Source of the DNA: Aquarana catesbeiana | Taxonomy: Eukaryota > Chordata > Amphibia > Anura > Ranidae | DNA length: 64,000 nucleotides | Assembly: GCF_042186555.1 (NCBI RefSeq) | Contig: NC_133334.1 | Span: 213,776,720-213,840,719 of the forward strand | Direction: 5' to 3' | In this document: piece by piece, positions 54,822 to 64,000 of the stretch | Layout of the letters: each line of letters starts with the position of its first letter | Numbering within the stretch: position 1 is the stretch's first letter | The notes under the pieces: model-generated | What the model was told of the DNA's origin: nothing | The model's input: only the letters and a program-made list of their open reading frames with translations | Database searches by the model: none | Position numbers and translations under genes: made by a program

Positions 54822-55470
54822 TATGACGCTGACGTCACTACGCTGTTCCTCTTTGCTGAATTGGATGGGAAGTGTATGCACAGCGGGAAGCCTGCGGAGA
54901 CGATTTTACACTGAGATTACTCTGACATTTGTCTATTGGAACCTTTTGTAAGTGCATCTTTTTATTCATTAAATATTATTGATTGGAACGATTACACTAT
55001 GGGAGCCTTTCTTGCTTTTATTTCCGGAGCCATACAGCTTCAGCCACAGACCCAGATGCTGTTATAGGTTATTGGGAAACCTGTAATCTCCCATTTGCCT
55101 GGATAGACCTTTGTTGGTCTTTTGAGTCGGTAAGGAGCCTCATATTCACTTGGGTGTAATCACTGTTTGGAGGATTGGATTTCCTTTATCACGGATTTTG
55201 GATCAGCTTTTCTTCCTTTCTACATTTATGAACTTTATCTTTGATTTTTTATATTAGCACTATTTGTGATGGGACTTTTTATGTGTTCTTTTTGGTTCAT
55301 TTGACACTATTAATTCTATACACTTATCCAACAGTGGTTATAAATTATTTTGGTAATTTTTCACGGTATTAATTATGATATTATGATTTAATAATTAATA
55401 GTAAATTTGGTATTTTCATTCATTGGCTGTCCTTAGCGCTGCATAATACTGTTACTAGCTTTTAATTGGT

Positions 55471-55690
55471 CTCCGCCAGGTCCGGGGTTGGTGTCTCCAT
55501 ATAGCGGTTCTTGCATATGTTGAGTGGGTTCCGTTTCCGGGAAACCGACACTCCCCTGTGATAGGCGGCGGCTATTTCAGAAGCTAGGGTGACTCACAAA
55601 CTCCACCCTCGCTGACGAAGTCCATGAGGACGTAACGCCGCGTACGGGGGCGGAGTTTGCCTGTGACGTCACCCGCAGCCTTCTCTGGAT
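55471..55690 (+). other. PLE-1 3' noncoding end, after PLE-2
   Basis: GC-rich continuation of the PLE-1 pLTR holding the hammerhead at 55598-55658. The end near 55690 is estimated. Confidence 0.6.
55598..55658 (+). ncRNA. hammerhead ribozyme of PLE-1
   Basis: Stem I: 55598-55611 (aaactccaccctcg) with 55645-55658 (cgggggcggagttt), 13 of 14 positions paired including one G-U, single A-C mismatch. Core CUGACGA at 55612-55618. Stem II GUCC/GGAC with an AUGA loop (55620-55631). Then G12 at 55632, U at 55633 where A13 is expected, and A14. Stem III ACG/CGU with a CCG loop (55635-55643). A17 at 55644. The predicted cut lies between 55644 and 55645. Type I topology as known for Penelope-like elements. 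The A13 to U change may weaken or stop cleavage; the fold is otherwise complete. Confidence 0.85.
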
Positions 55691-55732
55691 GAAGAGCCCA
55701 CCTATGAACCTGAGCCGAACATTCACTCCAGT

Positions 55733-56161
55733 TTGCATAACCATTTACCTTTGCCTGTCCCTAAACTCCCTTGGACACACAGCCAGGCTAACTTGTCCGC
55801 AAGTTCCACAGTCACTACGCCCTGTGATGCGATTGAGATAGTCGCTATACCTGGCGATACCATTCAGTCGGCCTCTGCACCAGTTATGCCATTTCAGCCC
55901 ATACCCAGTGAGCTTCCTGCTTCTTGTTCAGGACCTTCTGTAACCTGGCCTCACCCTACTGCTACTACGTCCGTTCAAACCTGTTTAAGAGGCTCAATCC
56001 ATCCTTTGGATAGGCTGCCTCATTCTGCCAGGTGGGGTTTTCAATCTTTTTCTCAGGGCTCTCTGCATTCTGTTTGTGTTTCAGCTATCCAGCTTCACTC
56101 TTGTGACACGTCACCTTCTAACCAACCTGACTTGGGAGGTGACCTGACACTGTCCCTTTAA
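55733..56161 (+). CDS. unrecognised Pro/Ser/Thr-rich ORF (142 aa)
   Basis: Open frame following PLE-1, preceded in frame by EEPTYEPEPNIHSSL. Rich in Pro, Ser and Thr with no domain I recognise; ends GGDLTLSL. It could be a downstream part of the Gypsy-B coding region displaced by PLE-1, since it is on the same strand and beyond the interruption, but no gag or pol motif confirms this. A chance ORF is possible. Confidence 0.3.
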   Translation: MHNHLPLPVPKLPWTHSQANLSASSTVTTPCDAIEIVAIPGDTIQSASAPVMPFQPIPSELPASCSGPSVTWPHPTATTSVQTCLRGSIHPLDRLPHSARWGFQSFSQGSLHSVCVSAIQLHSCDTSPSNQPDLGGDLTLSL

Positions 56162-57654
56162 TCGGAATCCCTCGTTCATACACGAGCTTCACTGTTTCTC
56201 CCTGAATTTTGACGATTCCTGGCTGGCCGAAGATACGCCAATCCCCGCCAATCTTCAGAGCCCGAGCCTCTCAGATATCCCCCCGAGCCAACTGTAGTCG
56301 GAGTCCAATGATCACCATCGGGTGAGAGGGCAGACAAAGACAGAGAGGGGGGGAACGGATCACACATGGAATCCAGGTACGGGAAGACCCAGGCAACACG
56401 GAGCACGAGACAGCTCCGCCAATCAAGGGAGGCAAGGGAGGCTGAAGTATATATGGTGGATAGTGGGTGAAAGGGTGAGTGAAAAGGAAGGGAGACCCGG
56501 CTGACCACCACCCCAGTGGCGAAAAAAAAACATCCAGACAGCACTCAGCGGGTCCCACGCCAAACATCCGTCTCTCCAGGAAAATAAATCTTCAGCAGGG
56601 GAGAGTGTAATACGTGTGGAAGGGGAAGCGCAAAGCACAGAGCAGCTGACCATAAACTAGTAAGCTAAAAGCTTCTTAAAATGTACACACTTCAATACTC
56701 TCGGCTCTCAGGCTCTCAGTACACTCAGCTCTAAGTAAGGAGGGTTGTTAAAACGCCCTAAGCATAGGCATGGGCATATTACTGTGGGAGGTTGGTCAGC
56801 ATGGACAGCAGGATGGAAGATCCGAAGCACACCCTACACACGTCCACTCACATCTCACACCTGTTTTCACTATGTTCACTTCAATCAGTGTTGTCACATA
56901 AAAAGATATAATAAAATATTTACAAAAATGTCAGGGGTGTATTCGCTTTGTGAGATACTGTACATATTTAGTATCATCTAGTGCTTCCTTTAAACATGCT
57001 CAGTTATAACATGCTGAGTAGCAGTGATGAGAATAAGTTGCTGAAACTGAGACCTAAAAAGGGCTGATTCCAACTCAACTTATACATATATTATTTCAAT
57101 GGTAACTTTTCAGTACATTTAGCTTCTTTAACCCAGTACTAGTCTGTGGTGGGTGACTATCTTCAATAATTTCATTGTTGTATAGATATTTTTCCCAATG
57201 CAACTCTCTTTTTTTTAATGTATTTCTAGGCAAAACCTTTTTTTTATTTTTGGACAGAGTGGGGAAAGGTTAGACCCTCCTAACTTTATATTGTTGTCTA
57301 TGTCCTCATTGGGCAGATTCAGCCCTCTATTTGTACTGGAGGCCATTATCATCGGGTAAGAAAGTGAGAGAAAATCACAAATTTGAGAGCCATCCCAGGA
57401 ACAGAAGGTATGGGAATCTTCCAATTGGGACACCGGTTCTTGTGATAATGAAGAGGGGAATACTTCTCATTGTGAGAGACTTCCTCTAACTTCCTGTTGC
57501 ATTTCTGGCACAGAAAGTGAAGAGAAATTTCCTCAGACAGCAAAAAAAAAAAAAAAACGGCACTCAATGTTGATGGGGGAATCCCTCTCGCGGGGCTATT
57601 GTGTTCTACTGGTGGGGGGGGGAGCCTTCCCTGCTGGCAGAAGACAGTGATTTG
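56162..57654. other. unassigned DNA, no gene
   Basis: 56200-56740 is purine-rich on the plus strand with a few short ORFs. 57180-57560 shares phrases with 385-580 and is likely the same old repeat. A poly-A (57541-57557) and a G-run (57613-57622) lie near the start of the L2 fragment. I see no gene. Confidence 0.35.
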
Positions 57655-58855
57655 GATCTCATCCTACCTATCGCAATGTACATTCAGTCACTTACAATTC
57701 TACTTCCTCCTCTCCTCTTCCATTCTCTGTCGGGGTCCCCCAAGGTTCTGTTCTTGGACCTTTCCTATTCTAGATCTACACCTCCTCCCTTGGTCAGCTG
57801 ATAGCCTCCCATGGCTTTCAATTTAATTTCTATTCTGATGACACCCAAATCTATCTCTCTACCCCTCAGCTCACTCCATCAGTTACCTTATGCATCACTA
57901 ATTTACTGACCACAATATCAGTCTGGATGTCACACTACTTCCTCAAACTCAATCTTTCCAAAACCAAGCTCATAATATTTTCTCCCCCACGTACCCCTTC
58001 CCCTGACGTCTCCTTCAAGATTAATGATACAATCATCAACCTGTCCCCCCACCATGCCAGGGTGCTAGGTATAATCCTGGACTCTGAACTCTTATTTCAG
58101 CCCCACATCCAATCACTGTCCAAAGCTTGCTGCCTCAACGTACTCAACATCTCCAAAATACACCCCTTCACCACAAAGCTTCTAATTCACTCTCTGGTCA
58201 TCTCTCGCCTTGACTACTGCAATTCTCCCTTTATTGGATTATGTTTACATAGGCTATCCCCCCTTCAGTACATCATGAATGCTGTTGCCAGACTCATCCA
58301 CCTTACCAACCGTTCAGTGTCTGCTACCCCTCTCTTCCATTCCCTTCATTGGCTGCCACTCACCTAACTAATTCAATTCAAAATACTAACAAAAATTTAC
58401 AAAGCCATCTACAACTCATCCCCCAGCTACATCATTACCTTGTCTCAAAATACCAACCAAATTGTTCTCTTTATTCCTCCCAAGATCTCCTGCTCTCCAG
58501 CTCCCTTGTCATCTCCTCCCATGCTTGCCACTAGGACTTTTCCTGAGCCTCTCCAATGCTATGGAACTTCCTTCCCAATCTGTCTGGCTAACTCCTACTT
58601 GACTGTTAATTGATCCCTGAAAACCCTTATCTTCCGAGAAACCTACCCCACCTCCACCTAACAACTGTATTTCCACATCTCATTCAGCTCATTGCCCACA
58701 GTTATTGCCTTTTGTATCATTTTACCCTTGCTTCCTTTAGATTGTAAGCTCTAAGAAGCTGGGCCCTCTGATTCCTCCTGTATTTAATTGTATTGTAACT
58801 GTACTGTCTGCCCTCATGTGCTGCGCAAACCGTTGCGCTATATAAGTCTTGCCAA
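57655..58855 (+). pseudogene. L2-type LINE: reverse transcriptase C-terminal half and 3' end
   Basis: Plus-strand L2-like RT, 5' truncated. GVPQGSVLGPFLF (about 57731, split by a frameshift and one stop), NFYSDDTQIYLSTPQLTPS (the catalytic DD), WMSHYFLKLNLSKTKLII, ARVLGIILDSELLF, ISRLDYCNSPFIGLC and NAVARLIHLTNRS. After the stop at 58367, C-terminal coding continues in broken frames. The 3' end (58740-58850) has the 'gcgctatataag' type terminus typical of L2. Fragment only. Confidence 0.8.
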
Positions 58856-58861
58856 AAATAA

Positions 58862-58921
58862 GACAGGCAGGTTTTACTGAAGTTGATCGATGGATCGACT
58901 TCAGTACAACCAGCCTGCCTA
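58862..58921. repeat. imperfect palindrome, about 60 bp
   Basis: Arms ggcagg-ttttactgaagt and acttcagtacaac-c-gcctgcc surround tgatcgatggatcg. Probably the fold of a short element between the L2 end and the Harbinger MITE. Confidence 0.7.
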
Positions 58922-58989
58922 TACATGGATTGAATCTCTAGATTAGATCCATCTATGGTTGGCTTAAACCACCATGGGGGTTAGACTTA

Positions 58990-59397
58990 AGGCCCGTACA
59001 CACAGTCAGAAAATCTGAAGATAAACTTCATCTGATGAACGATCTGCCGATTTTCTGATCGTTAGTATGCTGCTTTTTACTGCCGATTACCAATTTTCGG
59101 CAGACAAAAACTGGATGTGCAGGCTTGAAAATTTTTGTCTGATGTGACCACAATGTCCGATTTTCTTTTCATTAGTATGGTTTTCTGTCAAAAAAAAATC
59201 TGAAGAGCAAGACTAGGCATGCTCAGAAATGAAAGAACACATACAAAACAATTCAACATATTACGTCACTTCTGACGTTGAATTCTGTCGTCTGAAAATT
59301 TTCTGATGGTGAGTACACTCTTCACTTTAGATTTGAGACTAGCATCCAACAAAAAACTGACAAATTCCTCCAATAATCTGACCGTGTGTACAAGGCT
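58990..59397. mobile_element. Harbinger MITE, 408 bp
   Basis: Left AGGCCCGTACACACAGTCAGA and inverted right AGCCTTGTACACACGGTCAGA are near-perfect inverted ends, flanked by TTA at 58987-58989 and 59398-59400. No ORF. The end sequence resembles the right end of the Harbinger at 18166. Confidence 0.9.
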
Positions 59398-59400
59398 TTA

Positions 59401-60047
59401 GTGTGGTGTAAGGCCATTAATAGGAACCTGGATGCAGTCTTTGTGGAAGAGAGCATCCACCCATCAAACCTGGGCAGAATTATCATGTACAGGACTCATG
59501 TGTAGTCATCGCCACGTTGTGTGGGAGCAGTTACAAAGCGTGATGCAATTCAGCACAGTACTAACCATGGCGTTATTCATTTATTTTTGAGTATAAGCTC
59601 ACAAATGAAGGTAACAAATTCACAGAGATTGGTAGTGTCTGACTTTATAATTGAGCACTGGTCTGATGAAACATTTTTCCTTAAATATTGACTGGTACTG
59701 TACATTGTTGGATAATTGCTTCTTGACGCCCTTATTTTTGAGTCTTATGAACCCCAGTTCTTTGTCTAATATTAATTTATTCACAGAGGTACAGTAAATG
59801 GTCATTCTTTAGTCATGTTCTTTCTGCTATACTTGAAGCTTTTTGCAGATTTATCAACCCAAAAGTAAATGTTCAGATGCTGACCTCTTAGACCATGTTT
59901 TCCCCCTACGCCTACAGCAAAAACATTGTTTACAATGCAGTGCTTCCTGTCATTGTTTTAAATAACTAAGCATTAAATTCTAGAATAAATATCTCTGTAA
60001 TTTGTTACTCCAGCTAAACACACTGCCAATATTCAGATCATGTAGAT
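59401..60047. other. unassigned, possibly low-copy DNA
   Basis: About 650 bp with no repeat family, ORF or motif that I recognise. It is one of very few stretches in the window that could be unique sequence. Confidence 0.35.
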
Positions 60048-63000
60048 CAGGCGTAGGCAACCTTTTGAGCACAGTGTGCCGAAAAATGTTTTTGAAGAAA
60101 TTGAAAGTGCTGATTTTATAACGAAAAAATGTCAACTTCACACGCTCAATCACAAAAAGGATTTTTATAAAGTAAATGCTGTAAATTACTTGGGTAGTAG
60201 TGAGAAATTAACATCCTGAACTCTCACACCTCAGATCAGCCCCAATTCCTGCAACTCCACACCTCAAATCAGCCTCAATTCATGCACCTTCACTCCTCAG
60301 ATCACTGTCCCCCCTGCAAATCTGTTACACCACTGTAAACCCCTGCTCATCTGCCCCACCAATGTAATCCCCTGCTCATCTGCCCCACCACTGTAACCCC
60401 CTGCTCATCTGCCCCACCACTGTGCTACCCTGCACATCTGCAACACCACTGTGCTATCCTGCACATCTGCAACACCTCTGTACTACCCTGCACATCTGCC
60501 CCACCTCTGTACTACCCTGCACATCTGCTCCACCACTGTAACCCCCTGAACATCTGCCCCACCACTGTACCACCCTGCTCTTCTGTCCCACCATTATAAC
60601 CCCCTGCTCATATGCTCCACCAATGTTCCCCCTTTCTCATCTGCCCCACCACTGTACCTCCCTGCACATCTGCTCCCCAGCTGTACCCCCATGCTCTTCT
60701 GTCTCACCGCTGAACCATCTTCTCATCTGTACTAACACTGAACTTATCTGCTCATCTGCCCAACTGCTGTACCCCCCTGCTTTTCTGTCCCACCACTGAA
60801 CCCCCTTCTCATCGGCCCCAACATTGAACTACCCCCCCTTCTCATCTGTCCCACCACTGTAACCCCCTGCTCATCTGCCCCATCACTGTACCCCTCCTGA
60901 TTTTCTGTCCCACTGCTAAACCCCCTTCTCATCCCTCCTGCTACTGTACCTCCTGCACATCTGCCCCCAATACTGTAACCCCCTGCTCATCTGCCCCACC
61001 ACTGTAACCCCCTGCACATCTGCCCCACCAGTGTACCACCCCGCTCTACTGTCCCACCACTGTAACCCCCTGCTCATCTTCCCCACCACTGTAACCCCCT
61101 GCACATCTACCCCACCACTATGCTACCCTGCACATCTGCCCCACCTCTATACTACCCTGCACATCTGCCCCACCTCTGTACTACCCTGCACATCTGCCCC
61201 ACCAATGTTCCCCCTGCGCATCTGTCCCTCTACTGTAACCCCCTGCACATCTGCCCCACCACTGTATCACCCTGGTCATCTGCCCCACCACTGTACCGCC
61301 CTGCACATCTGCTCCGCCGCTGTACCCCATGCTCTACTGTCTCACTGCTGAACCATCTTCTCATCTGTCCTAACACTGAACTTATCTGCTCATCTGCCCA
61401 CCGCTGTACCCCCCTGATTTTCTGTCCTACCACTAAACCCCCTTCTCATCTGTCCCACCACTGTAACCCCCTGCTCATCTGCCCCATCACTATACCCCTC
61501 CTGATTTTCTTTCCCACCGCCAAACCCCCTTCTCATCCCTCTCGCTACTGTACCTCCTGCACATCTGCCCCACCACTGTAACCCCCTGCTCATCTGCCCC
61601 ACCACTGTAACCCCCTGCTCATCTACCCCACCACTTTAAGCCCCTGCACATCTGCCCCACCACTGTACCATCCTGCTCTACTGTCCCACCACTGTAACCC
61701 CCTGCTCATCTGCTCACCCACTGTAACCCCCTACTCATCTGCCCCACCAGTGTTCTCATCTGCCCCACCACTGTACCTCCCTGCACATTTGCTCCAACCC
61801 TGTACCCCCATGCTCTTCTGTCCCACCGCTGAACCATCTTCTCAGCTGTCCTAACATTGAACTTATCTGCTCATCTACCCCACCACTGTAACCCCATTTC
61901 TCATCTGCCCCACTACTGTACCCCCTGCACATCTGCCCCACCTCTGTTCCCCCTGCTCTTCTGCCCCACCACTGTAACCCCCTGCTCATGTGTTCCGCCG
62001 CCCCACTTCTGTACCCTCCTGCTCTTCTGCCCAACCACTGTAACCCTTTGCTCATCCGTCCCACCAATGCACCTCCTTTCACATCTGCCCCACCACTGTT
62101 CCTCCCTGCTTTTCTGTCCCACCACTGAACCCCCTTCTCATCTGCCCCAACACTGAACCCCCCCCCCTCATCTGCCCTATCACTGTACCCCTCCTGATTT
62201 TCTGTCCCACCGCTAAACACCCTTCTCATTCCTCCTCCTACTGTACTTCCTGCTCATCTGCCCCACCACTGTAACCCCCTGCACATCTGCCCCACCACTG
62301 TACCACCCTGCTCTACTGTCCTACCACTGTAACCCCCTGCTTATCTGCCCCACTACTGTAACCCCCTGCACATCTGCCCCACTACTGTCCTACCCTGCAC
62401 ATCTGCCCCACCTTTGTACCCACTGCTCATCTGTCCCACCACTGTAACCCCCTGGACATCTGCCCCACCACTGTACCAGCCTGCTCTTCTGTCCCAATAC
62501 TGTAATACCCTGCTCATCTGCATCACCAATGTCCCCCCTTTCTCATCTGCCCCACCACTGTACCACCCTGCACATCTGCTCCACCACTGTAACCCCCTGC
62601 TCATCTGCCCCACCACTGTACCACCCTGCTCTTCTGTCCCACCACTGTAACCACCTGCTCATCTGCACCACCAATGTTCCCCCTTTCTCATCTTAACTGT
62701 ACATCTGCTCCGCCACTGTACCCCCATGCTCTTCTGTCTCACTGCTGAACCATCTTCTCATCTGTCCTAACACTGAACTTCTGCTAATCTACCCCACCAT
62801 TGTAACCCCGTTTCTTATCTGCCCCACCGTTGTACACCTCTGATTTTTCTGTCCCACTACTGAACCCCCTTCTCATCTGCCTCAACACTGAACCCCCCTT
62901 CTCATCTGTCCCGCCACTGTAACCCCCTGCTTATCTGCCCCATCACTGTACCCCTCCTGATTTTCTGCCCCACCACTTTAAGCCCCTGCACATCTGCCCC

Positions 63001-64000
63001 ACCACTGTACCACCCTGCTCTACTGTCCCACCATTGTAACCCCCTGCTCATCTACGCCACCAATGTTCCCCCTTTCTCATCTGCCCCACCACTGTACCTC
63101 CCTGCACATCTGCTCCGCCGCTGTACCCCCATGCTCTTCTGTCTTACCGCTGAACCATCTTCTTATCTGTCCTAACACTGAACTTATCTGCTCATCTGCC
63201 CCACCACTGTAAGCCCCTTTCTCATCTGCCCCACCACTGTACCACCTGCACATCTGTCCCACCTCTGTTCCCCCTGCTATTCTGCCCCACCACTGTAACC
63301 CCCTGCTCATTTGTTCCACTGATGTACCTCCCTTCTGCTCTGCACCCCTATGCACATCTGCCCCACCTCTGTACCCCCTGCTCTTCTGCCCAACCACCGT
63401 AACCTCCTGCTCATCTGTCCCACCAATGCACCTCCTTTCACATCTGCCCCACCGCTGTACCCCCCTCTGTACCCCCCTCCTCTTCTGCCCAACCACTGTA
63501 ACCCCCTGCTCATCTGTCCCACCAATGCACCTCCTTTCACATCTGTCCCACAACTGAACCCCCTTCCCATCTGCCAACACATAACCCACCCCCCTTCTCA
63601 TCTGTCCCACCACTGTACCCCTCCTGATTTTCTGTCCCACTGCTAAACCCCCTTCTCATCCCTCCCGCTACTGTACCTCCTGCACATCTGTTCCACCACT
63701 GTACCGACCTGCAAATCTGATCCACCGCCATATCCCCATGCTCTTCTGTCTCACTACTAAATCACCTTCTGGTCTGTCCTAACACTGAACCCAGCTGCTC
63801 CTCTGCCCCAACACTGTAACCTGCTTTCTCATCTGCCCCACCAATGTACCTCCTGCACATCTGTACCCCCTGCTCTCCTGCCCCACCACTGTAACTCCCT
63901 GTTCATCTGTCCCACCAATACACCTCCTTTCACATCTACCCCCTGCTTTTCTGTCCCACCACTGAACCCTCTTCTCATCTGCCCCAACACTGAACCCTCC
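60048..64000 (+). repeat. 28-29 bp satellite array inside a hAT-like element
   Basis: 60048 onward (caggcgtaggcaacctttt) resembles a hAT end. After about 180 bp an array of ctgctcatctgccccaccac-type units (28-29 bp) starts near 60290 and continues to the window edge, at least 3.7 kb. Subtypes alternate (gcacatctg, gctcttctg, gattttctg). A marked composite ending in the 'gaaccatct' variant recurs near 60713, 61351, 61832, 62748 and 63153, with a variant near 63759. Low-complexity Pro/Cys/His-rich ORFs on both strands are by-products. The right terminus is outside. Confidence 0.75.

Larger units (their letters stand above)
51277..55456 (-). mobile_element. PLE-2: Penelope-like element with inverted pLTRs
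   Basis: Perfect 15-bp TSD tagcttttaattggt at 51262-51276 and 55456-55470. The core (52660-54222) holds a 5'-truncated RT-endonuclease frame on the minus strand. It is flanked by two near-identical inverted copies of the noncoding end, 51451-52683 and 54223-55456; the left copy has about 175 bp more at its outer edge. Each arm carries a hammerhead motif. The cttagcgctgc phrase near the outer edges is shared with PLE-3. Confidence 0.9.
51451..55456. repeat. 1.23 kb inverted repeat of PLE-2
   Basis: Arms 51451-52683 and 54223-55456, separated by about 1.54 kb. By eye only a scattering of substitutions separates them (for example agcagccagta at 54621 against taagtactggccgctat at 52275). Such closeness fits a recent insertion or gene conversion between the arms. 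Confidence 0.9.

Noticed and set aside
61031..61581. Pro/Cys/His-rich ORFs in the 3' satellite
   Set aside because: Translation of a low-complexity tandem repeat present on both strands; no independent gene evidence.
60290..64000. CRISPR-like array of about 29-bp repeats
   Set aside because: Units are contiguous with no unique spacers, units vary, and the genome is clearly eukaryotic.
1..64000. tRNA, rRNA or host exons
   Set aside because: I looked for cloverleaf boxes, rRNA-like conserved blocks and GT-AG exon chains with non-TE coding; only the Harbinger intron passed.

Overview
This window is vertebrate nuclear DNA, most likely from a large-genome amphibian, probably a ranoid frog. I infer this from the TE mix (CR1, L2 and L1 LINEs, Penelope-like elements, Ty3/Gypsy with a chromodomain, hAT, PIF/Harbinger and piggyBac), from recurring piggyBac ends that begin TTAACCACTTGCCG, and from a total lack of prokaryotic gene organisation. 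I found no host protein-coding gene, tRNA or rRNA. Almost every base that can be assigned belongs to a transposable element (TE) or a satellite.

Layout. 1-1757: hAT-like end fragments and a minisatellite. 1758-25200: one minus-strand CR1 LINE split by a nested stack. A Harbinger element (1961-18166) sits in the end of CR1 ORF2. That Harbinger holds a 7.4 kb hAT (hAT-A, 2710-10103, 8-bp TSD) in transposase exon 1, and a 4.2 kb LTR element (LTR-C, 12300-16515) before its second ORF. The CR1 also holds a small hAT MITE (18399-18555) and a foldback hAT (hAT-B, 21100-24694, 8-bp TSD) that itself contains an L1 (L1-B). 25200-26170: Penelope-like noncoding DNA. 26171-34330: a minus-strand L1 (L1-A) with an intact ORF1. 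It is interrupted by a piggyBac fragment and by a Penelope-like insertion (PLE-3, 14-bp TSD), which carries hAT-C (8-bp TSD) and a MITE. 34679-35125: a TTAA-flanked MITE. 35260-41289: another hAT-like element split by a 5.5 kb piggyBac (35346-40809). 41290-46572: hAT-B-like DNA, then L1-C, then a decayed Gypsy (Gypsy-A). 46573-48530: an L1 ORF1 fragment (L1-D) split by PLE-4 (14-bp TSD). 48822-50196: 5' LTR and gag of a second Gypsy (Gypsy-B). 50197-55690: PLE-1, with PLE-2 (51277-55456, 15-bp TSD, 1.23 kb inverted arms) nested inside. 57655-58855: an L2 LINE. 58990-59397: a Harbinger MITE. 60048-64000: a hAT-like end followed by a 28-29 bp satellite running out of the window.

The most interesting signal is RNA-level. 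The Penelope-like noncoding ends contain recognisable hammerhead ribozyme folds. The best is at 55598-55658: a 14-nt stem I with 13 pairs, a perfect CUGACGA box and closed stems II and III, with one core substitution. A second is at 47388-47428 on the minus strand. An opposed pair lies in the inverted arms of PLE-2, and three decayed copies lie elsewhere. Other points worth a look are two kilobase-scale hairpins inside DNA transposons, an apparent autonomous/non-autonomous hAT pair with the same ends, long satellites inside hAT elements, and an LTR element that pairs an unrecognised gag-position protein with a 9-residue repeat tract. Boundaries given without a TSD are approximate.
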